Shown here one piece after another: positions 44,534 through 55,386 of a stretch of 64,000 nucleotides of DNA. The position numbers and the translations under genes are program-made. Numbering within the stretch: the first letter of the stretch is position 1; every line of letters begins with the position of its first letter. Location: assembly GCA_014529385.2 (NCBI GenBank), contig CM043961.1, forward strand, positions 15,914,478-15,978,477. Direction: 5' to 3'. This stretch comes from Adiantum capillus-veneris. Lineage: Eukaryota > Streptophyta > Polypodiopsida > Polypodiales > Pteridaceae. The notes beneath the pieces are model-generated. The model searched no databases. It worked only from the letters and a program-made list of their open reading frames with translations, and had not been told where the DNA came from.

Positions 44534-44547
44534 GCTCTGATACCAGT
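44534..44547 (-). other. TRIM primer-binding site
   Basis: Minus strand ACTGGTATCAGAGC, the same as in Copia-1 including the two bases after the LTR. Confidence 0.9.
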
Positions 44548-44801
44548 TGAAGTGCGCGAGCGGGAGTGTGTGTGAGTGTGTGCAACAATGGAGAAGAGAG
44601 GAGAAGGCTAAAGTAAGAGCAGTAGACTTGGCCGCCATTAGAGATGGTGAGGTTCCAGTAATTCAGGTTGGAGACCTCGTGTTTGCAGGGGCTAAAACTC
44701 ACTAGCAATATGTGAGCCCCCTTATTCTCTTATGTACATAATGAATAAGTATACTGGGCGGGCGCCTGGCCTAACCGATCACATGGGGCTTTACCTCAAC
44801 A
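44548..44801 (-). repeat. TRIM right LTR, 254 bp
   Basis: TGAAG at the plus-strand left edge and CAACA at the right edge, that is TGTTG...CTTCA on the minus strand. Confidence 0.8.
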
Positions 44802-44806
44802 ACAGG

Positions 44807-45560
44807 GTCACTAGATCTTGCCGAATTAGCTGCAGTCTCAGTGTTGATGTGTGTTCCTTTCTGCTGTATGTTTGTTCCCTATTCACTCTAAGAGTGGGGT
44901 GATATTCTCTTGGGATGTGTTCCAGACTGATGAAGATCAGTGCAGTTTCACTTTCAATTTTGATGAAGTTCCTTCAGATACAGTTTGCAGTTCATCATGA
45001 TTTATGGTGGTTGGTGTAGTTCTTTGGTTCTTCGTATCGGATAGTTGATTTCTCAGTAGCCTCGGTTTTCCGCATTCTTTGGACGTCCCGTAGTAGCTTA
45101 GATTCTGGCATGTGGTATGTGACTGGAGGTGCAGGTTTTCGACTCTTTCCTCGAGGGTGGAGCATTTGATAGTTGGGAAATGATCTGGATTTGAAATAGT
45201 TTATGCCTTTACCCCCCAGTTATGATGCATTCTCTTGGAGCGGTCAGTAGTAGTACCTTCTGCAGATGTTGGTTGTGCAACTTGTGACTCGGTTGAGTTG
45301 AGGAGATCCTTGTTAGCCGACAACACGTTAATTCCTGAGCGTCTTTCAGGGTTAGTGGTTGGATGGTGTAACGGCCATGTAATATTTGACCTTGGAGTTC
45401 TGTTACAAATATCCTTGTCCATGAAACCCTCTCTTTACAGTTGCAGATTGCTTACTCCAGCTTCCTAGTTTGTCTTCCTTTCCAGGAGTTGAGAGGGGGT
45501 GTTGAAGTTATGGCATCTCTCTAGATTCGTCCAATTGGTCCCAATTTCTCCCAAGGAAGA
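44807..45560. other. No recognised gene
   Basis: Short ORFs (for example 45235-45468) with no recognised domain. Confidence 0.45.
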
Positions 45561-45561
45561 T

Positions 45562-45790
45562 GTTAGGGAGTGAGGGCTGTTTTGTGGCTGTGCCCGGCCA
45601 GTGTGAGGTAGTTTTCTCATGTGGAGGCATTCGGTTGCATGCCCATATAGGCTCTTGCAGGCTAGGAGTATTTTTCCCCAGCCTTGGCACTCTTTTCCCA
45701 TGGCCCTACTGCGCATTGGTGCCCGTCTCCAACATTTTTCCCTATTTATGAGGTCGTGGCTGGTGGACAACGGGCCGACCAGCATGCTAG
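45562..45790 (+). repeat. Second copy of the sequence at the LINE 5' side
   Basis: TTAGGGAGTG, GCTGTTTTGTGGCTGTGCCC and GGTCGTGG-type blocks match 39863-40105 in order with heavy divergence. Possibly a 5'-end fragment of another LINE. Confidence 0.4.
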
Positions 45791-46379
45791 GGATTACTTA
45801 TGTTGTGCATAGGCAATAGGGAGAGTAGTTGTGCATAGGCCCTTGGGGTGCAGGTTGCCCGTAGGGGGCAGCCCTAGGTGGGTGACATGCGGTGGAGAGG
45901 TTATCTTGCTGGCATTTTGTTAAGCATTGCCCAGCGTTTTCCACATTCAGCTCTGGAATTTTTCATCCCCAGTAGTAGGGCAGCACTTCGATAGTTCATG
46001 AGCAACATGGGTTCTCTCCTTGAGTTTTTTGTCTGAGAGCATCCAGACAGCGACAATGTGATCATCTTGATGCAGAGCACCACATCCGAGGTGCAGGCAG
46101 TGGAGGAGATGCCCCATGCTCTCTAGATGGCACCATGCCACAAGGCATGTTCTTGTTCCTCCATATCAGTTCTCTTGCTAGTAGGAGATCCCACCAGAGC
46201 CTTGCTCTTTCAAGAGGCTAGGGCAGCCCATGTGGAGACCGTGTCAGTGGTCTTGTGTGCATGAGTAGATGGCTATAGCAGTCGCAGTTGTGTGTAGCTC
46301 AGGTCTATCAATTGGGGCATGTCAGGACCACCCTTGGTCACGTGTATGAGCAGTTGTTAGCAGCATGGAGAGCCTTTCC

Positions 46380-46414
<35 letters not shown>

Positions 46415-46651
46415 CTCAGGTGTCTTAGTCTCTTTCTACCTTAGTGATCTCTCTTCTCCACAGGTGCCTTGTTCATGTATGTGGCATTGCAAATGTTATA
46501 GATCGAATTCGAGGTGTCCACCAGATCGTGAGCCAGTTCCGTTGCTTCCTTCGACAGGTTCTGATCTTTCATGCACCTCGAAAACCTGCAAGCTAGCACA
46601 TGCGGCTTCTTCATGGCAAGTATTGTTAGAGTCACTCTGTTGCTTCACATA
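45791..46651. other. No recognised gene
   Basis: Short ORFs only; a (TC)n tract at 46384-46411. Confidence 0.45.
46384..46411. repeat. (TC)n microsatellite
   Basis: About 14 units. Confidence 0.9.
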
Positions 46652-47209
46652 GGGTAATGGCATGCTTGTATGGCTAGTGTACTCCGGTCATTCACCACGA
46701 GCATTAGCATTTAGGCTGCGTCTGGTCCGGGCTGGACCATCTTGGCCAGCCGGACATTCTTTTGTCTAGTGCCCAATCTAGGGGCTATTTTCTTGTGTGC
46801 TTTGTTTGTCCAGTTGGGTGTCGTGGGGCTATTGGGGTTGGCCGACTGGGACATAGGTCCTATGTAAGCAGCCCCTCTCTGGTAGTGGTCGGCTGAGGCT
46901 GGTATTAGGACACACACAACATGACCAAGCCAAGGTTGGGTTATGGCATGCTTGTATGGCAAGTGTACTCCGGGCATTACACCACTAGCATTAGAATATG
47001 TAGGCTGCATCTGGTCGGGGCTGGACCATCTTGGCCAGCAGAACATTCTTTTGTCTAGTGCCCACTTTAGGGGCTATTTTCTTGGGTGCTTTGTTTGTCC
47101 AGTTTGGTGTCGTGGGGCTCTTATTGGGAATGGCCGACTGGGACGTAGGGTCCTATATAAGCAGCCCCTCCCCTCACTAGAACATACACGACATGACCAA
47201 GCCAAGGTG
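46652..47209 (+). repeat. Tandem duplication of a promoter-like unit
   Basis: Copy 1 (46652-46937) and copy 2 (46938-47209) share ATGGCATGCTTGTATGGC, GGCTGGACCATCTTGGCCAG, ATTCTTTTGTCTAGTGCCCA and ACATGACCAAGCCAAGG. Copy 2 has a TATATAAG box at about 47154 before CAGCCCC; copy 1 has TATGTAAG there. Confidence 0.85.
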
Positions 47210-47410
47210 GTGCCTTTTCATTCGTCCAAGAAAAGAGTATTTCAGGCTGAAGGCCTTGTCAGATGGCTGGCCTCACAAGTTCAACCAACTTTCCAAGGCG
47301 ATGGCCATCTTCCAAAGTTGACCCGCGAAGATGTGCCATTGGTGTTGAACTTTGATGGCCGGCATGAAAGGTTGAGACCCACGAAGATGGCCATTGGCTG
47401 TTGGTTGTGA
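47200..47410 (+). other. Open frame downstream of the duplicated unit
   Basis: The end of a 155-codon plus frame (46943-47410) reads KVVPFHSSKKRVFQAEG, then VRWLASQ and FDGRHERLRPTKM. I do not recognise the family. It may be a fragment of a repeat-borne gene; no start or splice sites support a host gene. Confidence 0.3.
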
Positions 47411-47467
47411 GAAATGGGCATCTTTTTATATTATGTAACCCACTGTGATAGGAACACATGCGCCTGC

Positions 47468-47994
47468 TGTAACAGACTTGGACACTCCAAGTCAAGAATC
47501 AACCGTGATAGCACCAAATAACCACTTCAAAACAATTCACAGATCACAATAGATTTGCACTGGCCCGGCGGAGTTCCGTGCCTAGAGATATTGGCCCCAA
47601 AGACTGGCGCCCCTTTCGGTATTTCTTTTTATATTAATCAGATCAAAGTACAAGAGAGTGGCTAGGGTTTCACTCTGAGACTCTACGTCCAGATGCTCTG
47701 AGAAGTGAGGCCCTTAAAGGTTACAAGGGATGCCCAAAAGCAGAGCCCCAAAAGCTTTTAGAATAAAAAGCATCAGTTCTCTCTCTCTCTCTCTCTCTCT
47801 TAGAAAGTCTTTTCTCTTTTTTTATTAAAAAAAAGCAAAATTCGCGTCGCTCATCATTTTCCCAAAATTTTTTTTCCAGCCTCCGCGATTTCCGGAAATT
47901 AGGGTTTCTGGCAGAAATTAGGGTTTGCAGGAATTTTAGGGTTTCTGGCAGAAATTAGGGTTTCTGCTGTCCGCCACGTCATCACTTTGTGACA
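47468..47994 (-). repeat. E2 3' LTR, 527 bp
   Basis: Plus-strand edges TGTAACAG and TTGTGACA. On the minus strand a TATA-like AATATAAAA (47626-47634) is followed by the AAGAAATACCGAAAGG block shared with E3 and E4 LTRs. Contains a (TC)n tract at 47778-47800. Confidence 0.85.
47591..47634 (-). promoter_or_regulatory. E2 LTR core promoter module
   Basis: TATA-like box followed directly by AAGAAATACCGAAAG and GGGCGCCA, then GGGGCC. The same arrangement is at 55201-55240 and 56366-56408. Confidence 0.6.
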
Positions 47995-48010
47995 TACCCC
48001 CCTCTTGAAA
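47995..48010 (-). other. E2 polypurine tract
   Basis: Minus strand TTTCAAGAGGGGGGTA before the LTR. Confidence 0.8.
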
Positions 48011-48014
48011 GCAT

Positions 48015-48034
48015 TGTAATCGACCGCGATTACG
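48015..48034 (-). other. E2 hairpin beside the polypurine tract
   Basis: GTAATCG, loop ACCG, CGATTAC (7 bp, plus a T-G pair outside). Confidence 0.75.
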
Positions 48035-48580
48035 CCTGCAAAACCGACAAAAGCCATAAACCGTCTTAGCAGACACTGACTTTTAGTACCTACGTACTAG
48101 GAACACACATCTAGCACATGTACAAAATCGACAGTCACATCACACGACATCACCAGACATCACATGACATTCAACATTCATTCGGATCTTAGACCATGAT
48201 TTATCAGCAATGTAGCTAGCAATCACATCTAGGTCCAATCGGGACCTCATCGATGTCCGATTGACTAACCCCTATTGCAACCATGTCTATTGGAGATCAA
48301 TCAGACCAAAATGCTGCAGTCATTTCGGCTATCAGTTCCTGCACTCACAAGAAGTCAAGAACAAATCAGTATCATTATTAGGAATTCCATTTCATAAAGT
48401 CATCCCGCAGAATACTGTCAGCTCTTAGTATCCCTGAAGCTCAAAGAGACATCAGTGACTTTAGTATCAAAATCAAGGCATCTGTTGACAAAGGAGCGGA
48501 GTAACTCCCCTCTTGTGCATCCAAGTGCACCAGATCTTCGGCCAAGCTGAGTTTCTGGGTTCCGTTTGGAGTAGACTATG
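48035..48580 (-). other. E2 3' untranslated region
   Basis: Between the pol stop and the hairpin; no coding signal. Confidence 0.5.
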
Positions 48581-50130
48581 CTAAACCAAAACATCGAGGT
48601 AAAGTTTCACAATCCGAGGAGTATCTGCTAAGTCCTTCTCCTCCATCCACTTCGCATCAAATGTAGGAAATTTCTTGAACCAAACCAAGAACCGCCTTCG
48701 GACTTTACCTTTCTTCGTATCATTATGTGCCAAAATCTGTTCAGGAACAAGGATCTCCTCGTTTTCTTCCACTGCGGGTTGCTCATCAGGCTCCCCATCA
48801 TCACCTTAACAGGGTTCAAGAGACTCACATGCAATGCATTGTGAATCCTCCAAGTATCTAGCAGTTTCAATCGGAAGGAGACATCATTTATCTTTTCAGT
48901 AATCTGGAAAGGTCCGTAGTATCACATACTAAGCTTTGGAAAAAGCCTCTCCTTTCCCTTTTTCTTTCTTAGGCGTGCCTTCTCAAAAGTAAGAGCACCC
49001 AATTATCCTCCTTCAATTTCAAGTCGCGACGATGGCGATCCGTTGCCTTTTTCTGTCGTTCTTGAGACTTCTGCAAAGTCTCGCGAACCTTGGCAAAAGC
49101 CGTATCCAAATCTCGCGAATATTCATCCGCTTCCAATATCTAATCTTTCGTGCTCAGGAAGGATGGAACCTTCGCAGCACTTTCAACAATCTTACATGGC
49201 GTCTTCCCCGTCGAAGAGTGTATCGTGTTACTGTAGGCAAATTCCACCAAAGATAGGTTCTTTTCCCATTGAGTCTTCTGATCCGAGATACAAGACTTCA
49301 ATAAATCTAAAATCATTGAATTGGCAATCTCAAATTGCCCGTCAGTTTGCAAGTGGAACGATGACGAGAACTGCAACTGCGTGCCAATGTTCTCCCAAAT
49401 TGCCTTTCAAAACAAACTCATAAATTTGGGGTCTCTGTCGGAGACAATCGTTTCAGACGTGCCATGTAATCGGAAAATCATCGTGATCATTCTGTGTTCT
49501 TGGGAGATCAAAAATGAAATCCATTGCAATACTTTCCCAGGGGTGGGTGGGTATGGGTAAAGGCTGTAACAATCCCTGTGCCTTATGCCTGTCAAACTTG
49601 ACCTTCTGGCATACCAAGCAACTGCGCACAAACTCTTCCACATCCTTTTTGAGTCTCGGCCCTAAGAAGTATCTCTCTACCCCCTTCATGGTGGTAGCAA
49701 TGCCGCGGTGACCCGTAAAAGGTGGACAGTGGCATTCAGTCATAACCTTATCCCTCAACGATTGTGTAACGCACAACATAGTCTTTTTCATCAAGTAGCC
49801 TCCCCGAAGGGAGTATCCAGCTACTGTCTCCCCATCCCGTATCTGTGTGAAAATATCTGCAAAATCTGTATCTGTGGCATACTGATCGACCATATCCTCG
49901 AAGCTCCTATGATGTATCGCGGAAACAGCCAGAACCAACGTTTCCGAGACAAAGCATCTGCCACCACATTCTTCTGTCCCTGCACATGGACAATCTTGAA
50001 GTGAAACTGTGACAAGATGTTCGCCCACCGCATCTGCTTTTCCGAAAGCTGCTTTTGTGACAAGAAGTAGCGCCAACTCTGATGGTCTGTAAAGACAGTG
50101 AAATCCGCTCCGAGTAGGTAATGCCGCCAC
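48581..50130 (-). pseudogene. E2 integrase and chromodomain remnant
   Basis: The zinc domain is at about 49740-49600 (CPPFTGHRGIATTMKG, SCLVCQKVKFDRHK). The core is split over three frames: MDFIFDLPRTQND at about 49500, VSDRDPKFMS at about 49440, and FHLQTDGQFEIANS at about 49360, which keeps Glu. The chromodomain at 48772-48581 has EQILAHNDTKKGKV and FLVWFKKFPTFDAKWM. At least four frameshifts. No functional product is expected. Confidence 0.8.
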
Positions 50131-51119
50131 TGAGTAAGAGCATGGATAACCACCAAAAGCTCTTTCTCATAAATATGTGCTGTCATCTCCGGCCTAGAGA
50201 ACATACGGCTCTCGTAAGCTATGACATGACCTTCTTGCATCAAGACCGCACCCAGACTACAACCACAAGCATCACAATATACTTCAAATGACTTCTGCAA
50301 GTCCGGCAAAGTCAAAATAGGTCCCGTAGTCAATTTCTCTTTCAGTGTCTGAAAGGCAGTCACCTCTGTGGGTCCCCACGAGAAAGGTACTCCTTTCTGT
50401 GTCAAGGTATGCAAAGGGGAAGCAACCTCTGCAAACTTTCGTATGAACCGCCTGTAGTACGAACACAGTCCCAAGAAGCTTCTAACTTCATGGACATTCC
50501 TCAAATCGGGCCAATCACGGATAGCCTCTATCTTGGCTGGGTCCATTTGCACTCCTGCTGCTAACACAATGTGTCCCAAAAAGTGTATCTCTGGTAGGAA
50601 AAATTCACTTTTCTTTGCATTAATCACTAACGTGTGATCTCGTAATGCCTGAAAGACTTGAAGAAGACGATCTCTGTGTTCTGCCTCATTCTTGGAGAAA
50701 ACAATGATGTACTCTCGAAAAATCCTGTCCATCATCCAGTTAAATGTCGCAGGAGCATTGGTTAAGCCAAAAGGCATCACCAAAAACTCAAATAACCCAA
50801 AAGTCATCCGAATAGTTGTCTTGTAGACATCCCCTGGCGCTATCCTGATATGATGATATCCACTCTTCAAGTCAATCCTGCTAAAGCACGAGGATCCCTG
50901 TAACCTGTCGAGTATATCATCGATCCTAGGAGTCGGAAATCTGTTCTTGATGGTGATTTCGTTGAGCGTGCTATAATCGATGCACATTCTCCAAGATCCG
51001 TCTTTCTTCAAAACCAACAACATTGGAGAGCAATACGGTGAAGTACTAGGCTGGACAAGACCCTTTTCCAAGAGGTCTTTCATTGGGTTCATAATCTTTT
51101 CATTCTGTACTCGGCTCAC
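49821..51119 (-). pseudogene. E2 RT and RNase H with active site deleted
   Basis: A 432-codon frame from LLEKGLVQPSTSPYCSP through the RT fingers and palm. Where E3 has RIFRPHRNFVGTFF, E2 passes from RIFR straight to EYIIVFSKN: about ten residues including the catalytic FxDD are missing, in frame. RNase H keeps CDACGCSLGAVLMQ, YEKELLVVIHAL and TDHQSW. The upstream linker to protease (about 51530-51120) is broken by stops. Confidence 0.85.
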
Positions 51120-51528
51120 ACGGTAAGGTGGCCGATTCGGTGGCGTGCTTCCAGGTATCAGATCAATTGTTTGATCTTCAGGCCCTCTGAAAAGTAATCG
51201 GCATGAGTGTGGAGAAAAATCTTGGCGTTCTTTTGATCAGGTCAAAACATATTCAACCTTTCTCCATCGTTCAGTTCTCTTCCAAAAGAATGAGTAAGAA
51301 ACTGAAGTTCATCAAGTACAATCTCTAAGCCCTTCATTTATCAAAGTCGCTTTCTCGGCCCGGCAGTCAACCACGGCGTAGTTCTTGTGGTACCAAGGGA
51401 TCCTGAGTAGAACGTCACTCGCGTGCCCTGAACACCCTTGTCATTGCAAACAAAGTTTGCCAATGCTCGGTGTAATGGCAATATCCCATCCGGGTGCCAG
51501 TCGAACTATCTCTGCCTGTGGCGTCAGT

Positions 51529-53264
51529 CTATCGGGCGTAATTCCAAATCGAGCCGCCAATTCCAAGTGAAAAGAAGTTGGCCTTGGCTCCTTCAAAAGA
51601 GCGTCCTGATCCTTCACTTTGCCCCAAAAGCGGCAAAGTTTGTACTTTCATCATTAGATTCGGTGCAGGTCCCACGCCATGTGGTACCAGTTCTGCTTTT
51701 CTATCTGCCTTTTCTGCCACATTCCTCAGCTGCTCTCGAACTCTCAGGCCTGTCGTCGTTCTTATCATTCTGTTCTTTCTGTGCCTTTTTAGAGCACTTC
51801 GCGGAGATATGTCCATGTTCCCCGCATCCAAAGCACTTCCCCTCTCTGATGAAGCGAGCTCTCTCCTCGGGAGTAAGCTTGGGTCGTGCATCATTTTTCT
51901 CTGGGTTGTTCTTTTTCTTTCTACTTCATTCCCAGAAGTCTGTTCGGCTCGTTGTGTCATGGCCTCATCTGTGGGGTAGGTCAGACTGCCAGAGTGAATG
52001 GCAAAGCCCCGCTTCGCATGACTCATCAACTCCTGAATAGAAGCTGACTTCTGTTCCAAGCAGTGATCTCGGATCTCTGTAGGTAGACCCAAGATAAACC
52101 GCTCAATCTGTTCTCTGAACGAGATGATCTTGAATGAAGAGACGGGTAGAAAAGAGCTCCAGAATCTTTCACAATAAGCATTGATTGTATCTTTCTTGGT
52201 CATCCGAAGATGGTTCCAAGCAGCTCGTATATCTCGTTCATATTCTTGCGTCAACCAAGAAGAAATAAAAAGCTTCTTAAATTTCAGCCATTTAACTGGG
52301 GCACTCTTGTTAAGAGAAGCGTGGACCACCAAGTACGAGCATTCCCCTTAAGGTAAGAGGTAGCTCTCCGAATCTTGGAGTCCTCTGAATAGCGTCCTCC
52401 CGCGAGAGCGACGTCAAAGTGTTGTATGAAAGACAAAGCCTTCGAAGCATCTGAGTATCCTGAAAAAGTATCAAACTTGATCGAGTGGCCACCTTCCTTA
52501 AACTCTCGGACTTTCTTGCTTTTATCTTCGAGAAAGTCATACTGGTTGGCTTTGTAAAAATTCTTCTTGTTCGCATAAAAGTTTCGGTCATCGGAATCTG
52601 AGCTGTCTGTAGACGAGTCCTCAGTAGAACTATCAGTCTCTGGGCGAGATGTAGCCTTCTTTGCCTTTTTCTTGCCCTTTCCGAAGCTTTGTTTCTTGCT
52701 TCGCTTTTTGCTTTTCCTGTCTTCTTCGCTTGAGTTTGAAGAGCTAGAAGAATTGTCAGAAGAAGAAGAAGAAGAACTGGGTAGGTCTTCAAACTTGACG
52801 CGCTTCTTCAGTTTCTTTGCCTTGTCAAATGTCGACCGACGACCCAAATATCCCGGGAAGTCAATGCCTTTCTTCTGCTTTTTGCCATGCTTTTTGTCCT
52901 TCTTTTGCACGTCGAAAAGTTGAGCAATCCGTGCATCAATCACGTTCTCCAGTTCCTTCTCCGTATATTTCTTGGAGACAGAAGGTTTCTTGAGAGTGGG
53001 TTTCGGGAGTGGTGTTGTGGTTCTTTGCCACTCCATCTGTACCTCTTCCAAAGAGGTCTGGTTCATATATTTTGCCATCTTCGGGTCCTTGGCAAAATTG
53101 AGCATCATCTTTGTTGCATCGCCAATCAATTGACGACGCTCCATCTCTCTTTGTTTCGCCTGAGTAGGCCGAGGCGGGCCATACTCTCTGTCTGAATCTT
53201 CGTTGTGATCCCAGCCCGCATCTCCAGATGCAGAGGGAATCGACTGATCATTGCCTGAAGCCAT
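51529..53264 (-). pseudogene. E2 Gag remnant
   Basis: Gag starts MASGNDQSIPSASGD at 53264. A Lys/Ser-rich middle with long Ser runs (52800-52700) is followed by the capsid-type block FKEGGHSIKFDTFSGY, FIQHFDVALAGG and NARTWWSTL. A frameshift near 52315 leads to KWLKFKKLFISSWL and AWNHLRMTKKD. A CCHC knuckle (CFGCGEHGHISAKC) is visible at about 51840-51800 in another frame. The protease start is unrecognisable at its active site. Confidence 0.8.
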
Positions 53265-53322
53265 AGGTGCCGCGGAAAAAAAAATTCGGGGATCGGATTT
53301 CCCGTAGAAGAGAAATCGGCCG

Positions 53323-53336
53323 TGCTCTGATACCAC
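53323..53336 (-). other. E2 primer-binding site
   Basis: Minus strand GTGGTATCAGAGCA, initiator tRNA-Met type. Confidence 0.9.
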
Positions 53337-53390
53337 TGTAACAGACTTGGACACTCCAAGTCAAGAATCAACCGTGACAGCACCAAAATT
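53337..53390 (-). repeat. E2 5' LTR, truncated
   Basis: TGTAACAGACTTGGACAC and the next 35 bases match the start of the left LTR with one change, then homology ends at a T run. Confidence 0.9.
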
Positions 53391-53404
53391 TTTTTTCTGT
53401 TTTC

Positions 53405-53803
53405 ATGCTTCCGATGCATGTGCACATGAGATCTACCCTATCTTGGACCTATGGAACACCCCAGTACATGTCAGGAGGAGCGGACAGGCAATTCGATTTT
53501 TGTTGGACATCATCATTTTCAGACCTCTTAGGCGTATTTGTGGGTAGACACCAAGCTCAAAGTTTGCCACCTTGCCTCTCCTATGGTTACCCACTGATAG
53601 GACACCATCCAGTATGGGAACAACGGCTTCTTAGAGAAGACACCATCCTTCACTGCTGATGGAAAGAGACTTACCACCATTGGATCTTACTACTTAGTAC
53701 GCTAGGTACATTGCATATGGAGGAGATTTCTCTCGACCTTGATCTACAGACTGGAGAACTTCAGGTCTTGGAATTGCTTGGGGAGTATATCCACGAGATG
53801 TGA
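53405..53803 (+). pseudogene. Uncharacterised ORF with one internal stop
   Basis: Starts at ATG 53405 and runs 84 codons to a TGA at 53657-53659, then stays open in the same frame to TGA at 53801. Fragments such as DRQFDFCWTSSFSD, YGYPLIGHHPVW and LDLDLQTGELQVLELLGEY have an ordinary protein-like composition. I do not recognise the family. It begins where E2 LTR homology ends. Confidence 0.35.
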
Positions 53804-54715
53804 GGGATCATAATTGTTTCGATTGCATACGGAGCTGCTTTGAGCAAAGCTTGATCGGTTGTATAGTTGCAATTTTACTCTCCCCTACTCACCCACGAGT
53901 AGGGCTTGACTAGCTGTACAATTGTGTACACTCACCCTCTGTAACCTTACCACTTGCACATCCCTTGACGTCGGTAGCTATGCTCTCCCAGCTCGGCAAG
54001 AGGATAGGAGGCCGGAGAGATAGGCATGACTTCTCAAACATGTTGTCTAGCCACCCATCTTCTACAGCCCAGACACCTTTGGTTTGGCAATTTCTTAAGG
54101 GATGACAACAACAAAGACTGCTCAGTCTTGCTTGGAGTACACTCTATCTATTAACAGGACACCATCCTGTGGTAGTCTGTGCAGTTTAGTAGTGACTGTT
54201 GTAGCACACGGTAGAGAGATTGCTGTGCACACTCCATAGTCTAAGCTTCATGGATTTTTTGTGGATTAGCTGCTTGGCCACTGTTAGGTGCAACGGATGG
54301 GTTTAAGGATTTTAACTTAGAACTAGTACTTCGTACAAACACAAGCTTCCTTTGAATCACTTGAGAGAAGCTGAACACAATGAAAAAGAGAGGCAGAGAG
54401 AGAGAAGAGAGATGACACCGCATATCAGGTCCCAATCACCCTCAAGGGCTCCCTTGCTCTGTTGTCAAAGCAAGTACTTGCTTTAGATTACTTGCACAAA
54501 TGTTGATACAATGGCTATATGCTGAATGTTGAGTGCTTCATGCCGATGATTGCAAAAATGCTGGGTCCTGATGCTAATGCAAAAATGCAAGGTGTTGAAT
54601 GCTGGTACTGTGGATGCTGATGTTGAGGCTGAAAATGTTGATGGTAGATGGCTGAAAACGCTGCTGGTAGATGGCTGAAAATGCTTATGCTTGATGGTTA
54701 GGTACTACGGGTAAT
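53804..54715. other. No recognised gene
   Basis: Contains imperfect repeats of a GATGGCTGAAAA unit at about 54640-54690 and no coding signal. Confidence 0.45.
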
Positions 54716-55372
54716 TGTCACAAACTGCTGACGTGTCAAGCCCTGAAGAATGGAGCCAACTTGCAGATCACAGCCGAAGGGCCTAAACCCTAAGAAGAAC
54801 AAGTAACAGAAGAAGAAGTCCTACCAACTTATGGGGACCCCGTCCGATGGGGCCCCAGTGACATAAAGGAATTAAAATAAAGCAAGACCCACCTACACAC
54901 ACACGCGCAGTTGATGACGTGGCAGTAGTACGGACGCAGACAGTGCTGACGTGGTAGGCGGTACGGATTTTCGCATTTTGCGCTGACATGTTGATGTGGC
55001 AAGATGTATGGATTTCCGTAAACCGCTGGCAGTTTTTGGGCATTGCTTTTGGACCAGATGCTTTTGAGTTTGAAGGCTTTTCATGTAAAACTGCTTTTGG
55101 GGCCTAGGGCCTTTAAATATGAGGCCATGGGCTCATTCTCTTGTATGCTTCCTGGAGAAGGTGCAGAGTATGGAGTACCGGCTTGTACTGTGTTGATGCG
55201 ATATAAAGAAATACCGAAAGGGGCGCCAAGGTTTGGGGCCAATACCCTGTGGGGTGGAATTCCGCCACTCCGTGTCGCGTGTTGTCTCTCTCTCAATTTA
55301 GTTGTTATTGAAGTGCTAAAAGTCTGTTCAGTTTGTTCTTTTCTATTGGCACGTGGTGCCCGATTTGTGACA
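54716..55372 (+). repeat. E4 5' LTR, 657 bp
   Basis: Starts TGTCACAAACTGCTGACGTG, close to the E2 LTR start (TGTCACAAAGTGATGACGTG), and ends TTTGTGACA before the primer site. Three TGACGTG sites lie at 54729, 54915 and 54947. An ATATAAAG box at 55201 is followed by the shared 23-base block. Confidence 0.8.
55201..55240 (+). promoter_or_regulatory. E4 LTR core promoter module
   Basis: ATATAAAG overlapping AAGAAATACCGAAAG, then GGGCGCCA and GGGGCC. Confidence 0.65.
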
Positions 55373-55386
55373 GTGGTATCAGAGCA
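55373..55386 (+). other. E4 primer-binding site
   Basis: GTGGTATCAGAGCA, initiator tRNA-Met type, identical to E2. Confidence 0.9.

Larger units (their letters stand above)
43881..44801 (-). mobile_element. TRIM-like miniature LTR element, Copia type
   Basis: A minus-strand element of about 0.9 kb with no coding domain: right (5') LTR 44548-44801, primer site 44534-44547, a 522-bp interior, a purine tract and a left (3') LTR ending at 44011. The LTR start (TGTTGGGATAAAG), LTR end (CTTCA), primer site and purine tract match Copia-1. TRIMs move with enzymes from other elements. Confidence 0.75.
47468..53390 (-). mobile_element. E2: decayed chromovirus
   Basis: Left (3') LTR of 527 bp, purine tract, chromodomain, integrase, RNase H, RT and gag, an initiator-Met primer site, then only about 54 bases of the right LTR. 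Several frameshifts, and the RT active site is deleted. Gag, integrase and chromodomain are closest to E3 within this window. Confidence 0.9.

Noticed and set aside
47591-47627. GGCGCC in the LTR block as a primer-binding site
   Set aside because: It lies inside the LTR in the wrong orientation, and a proper primer site is present at 53323.
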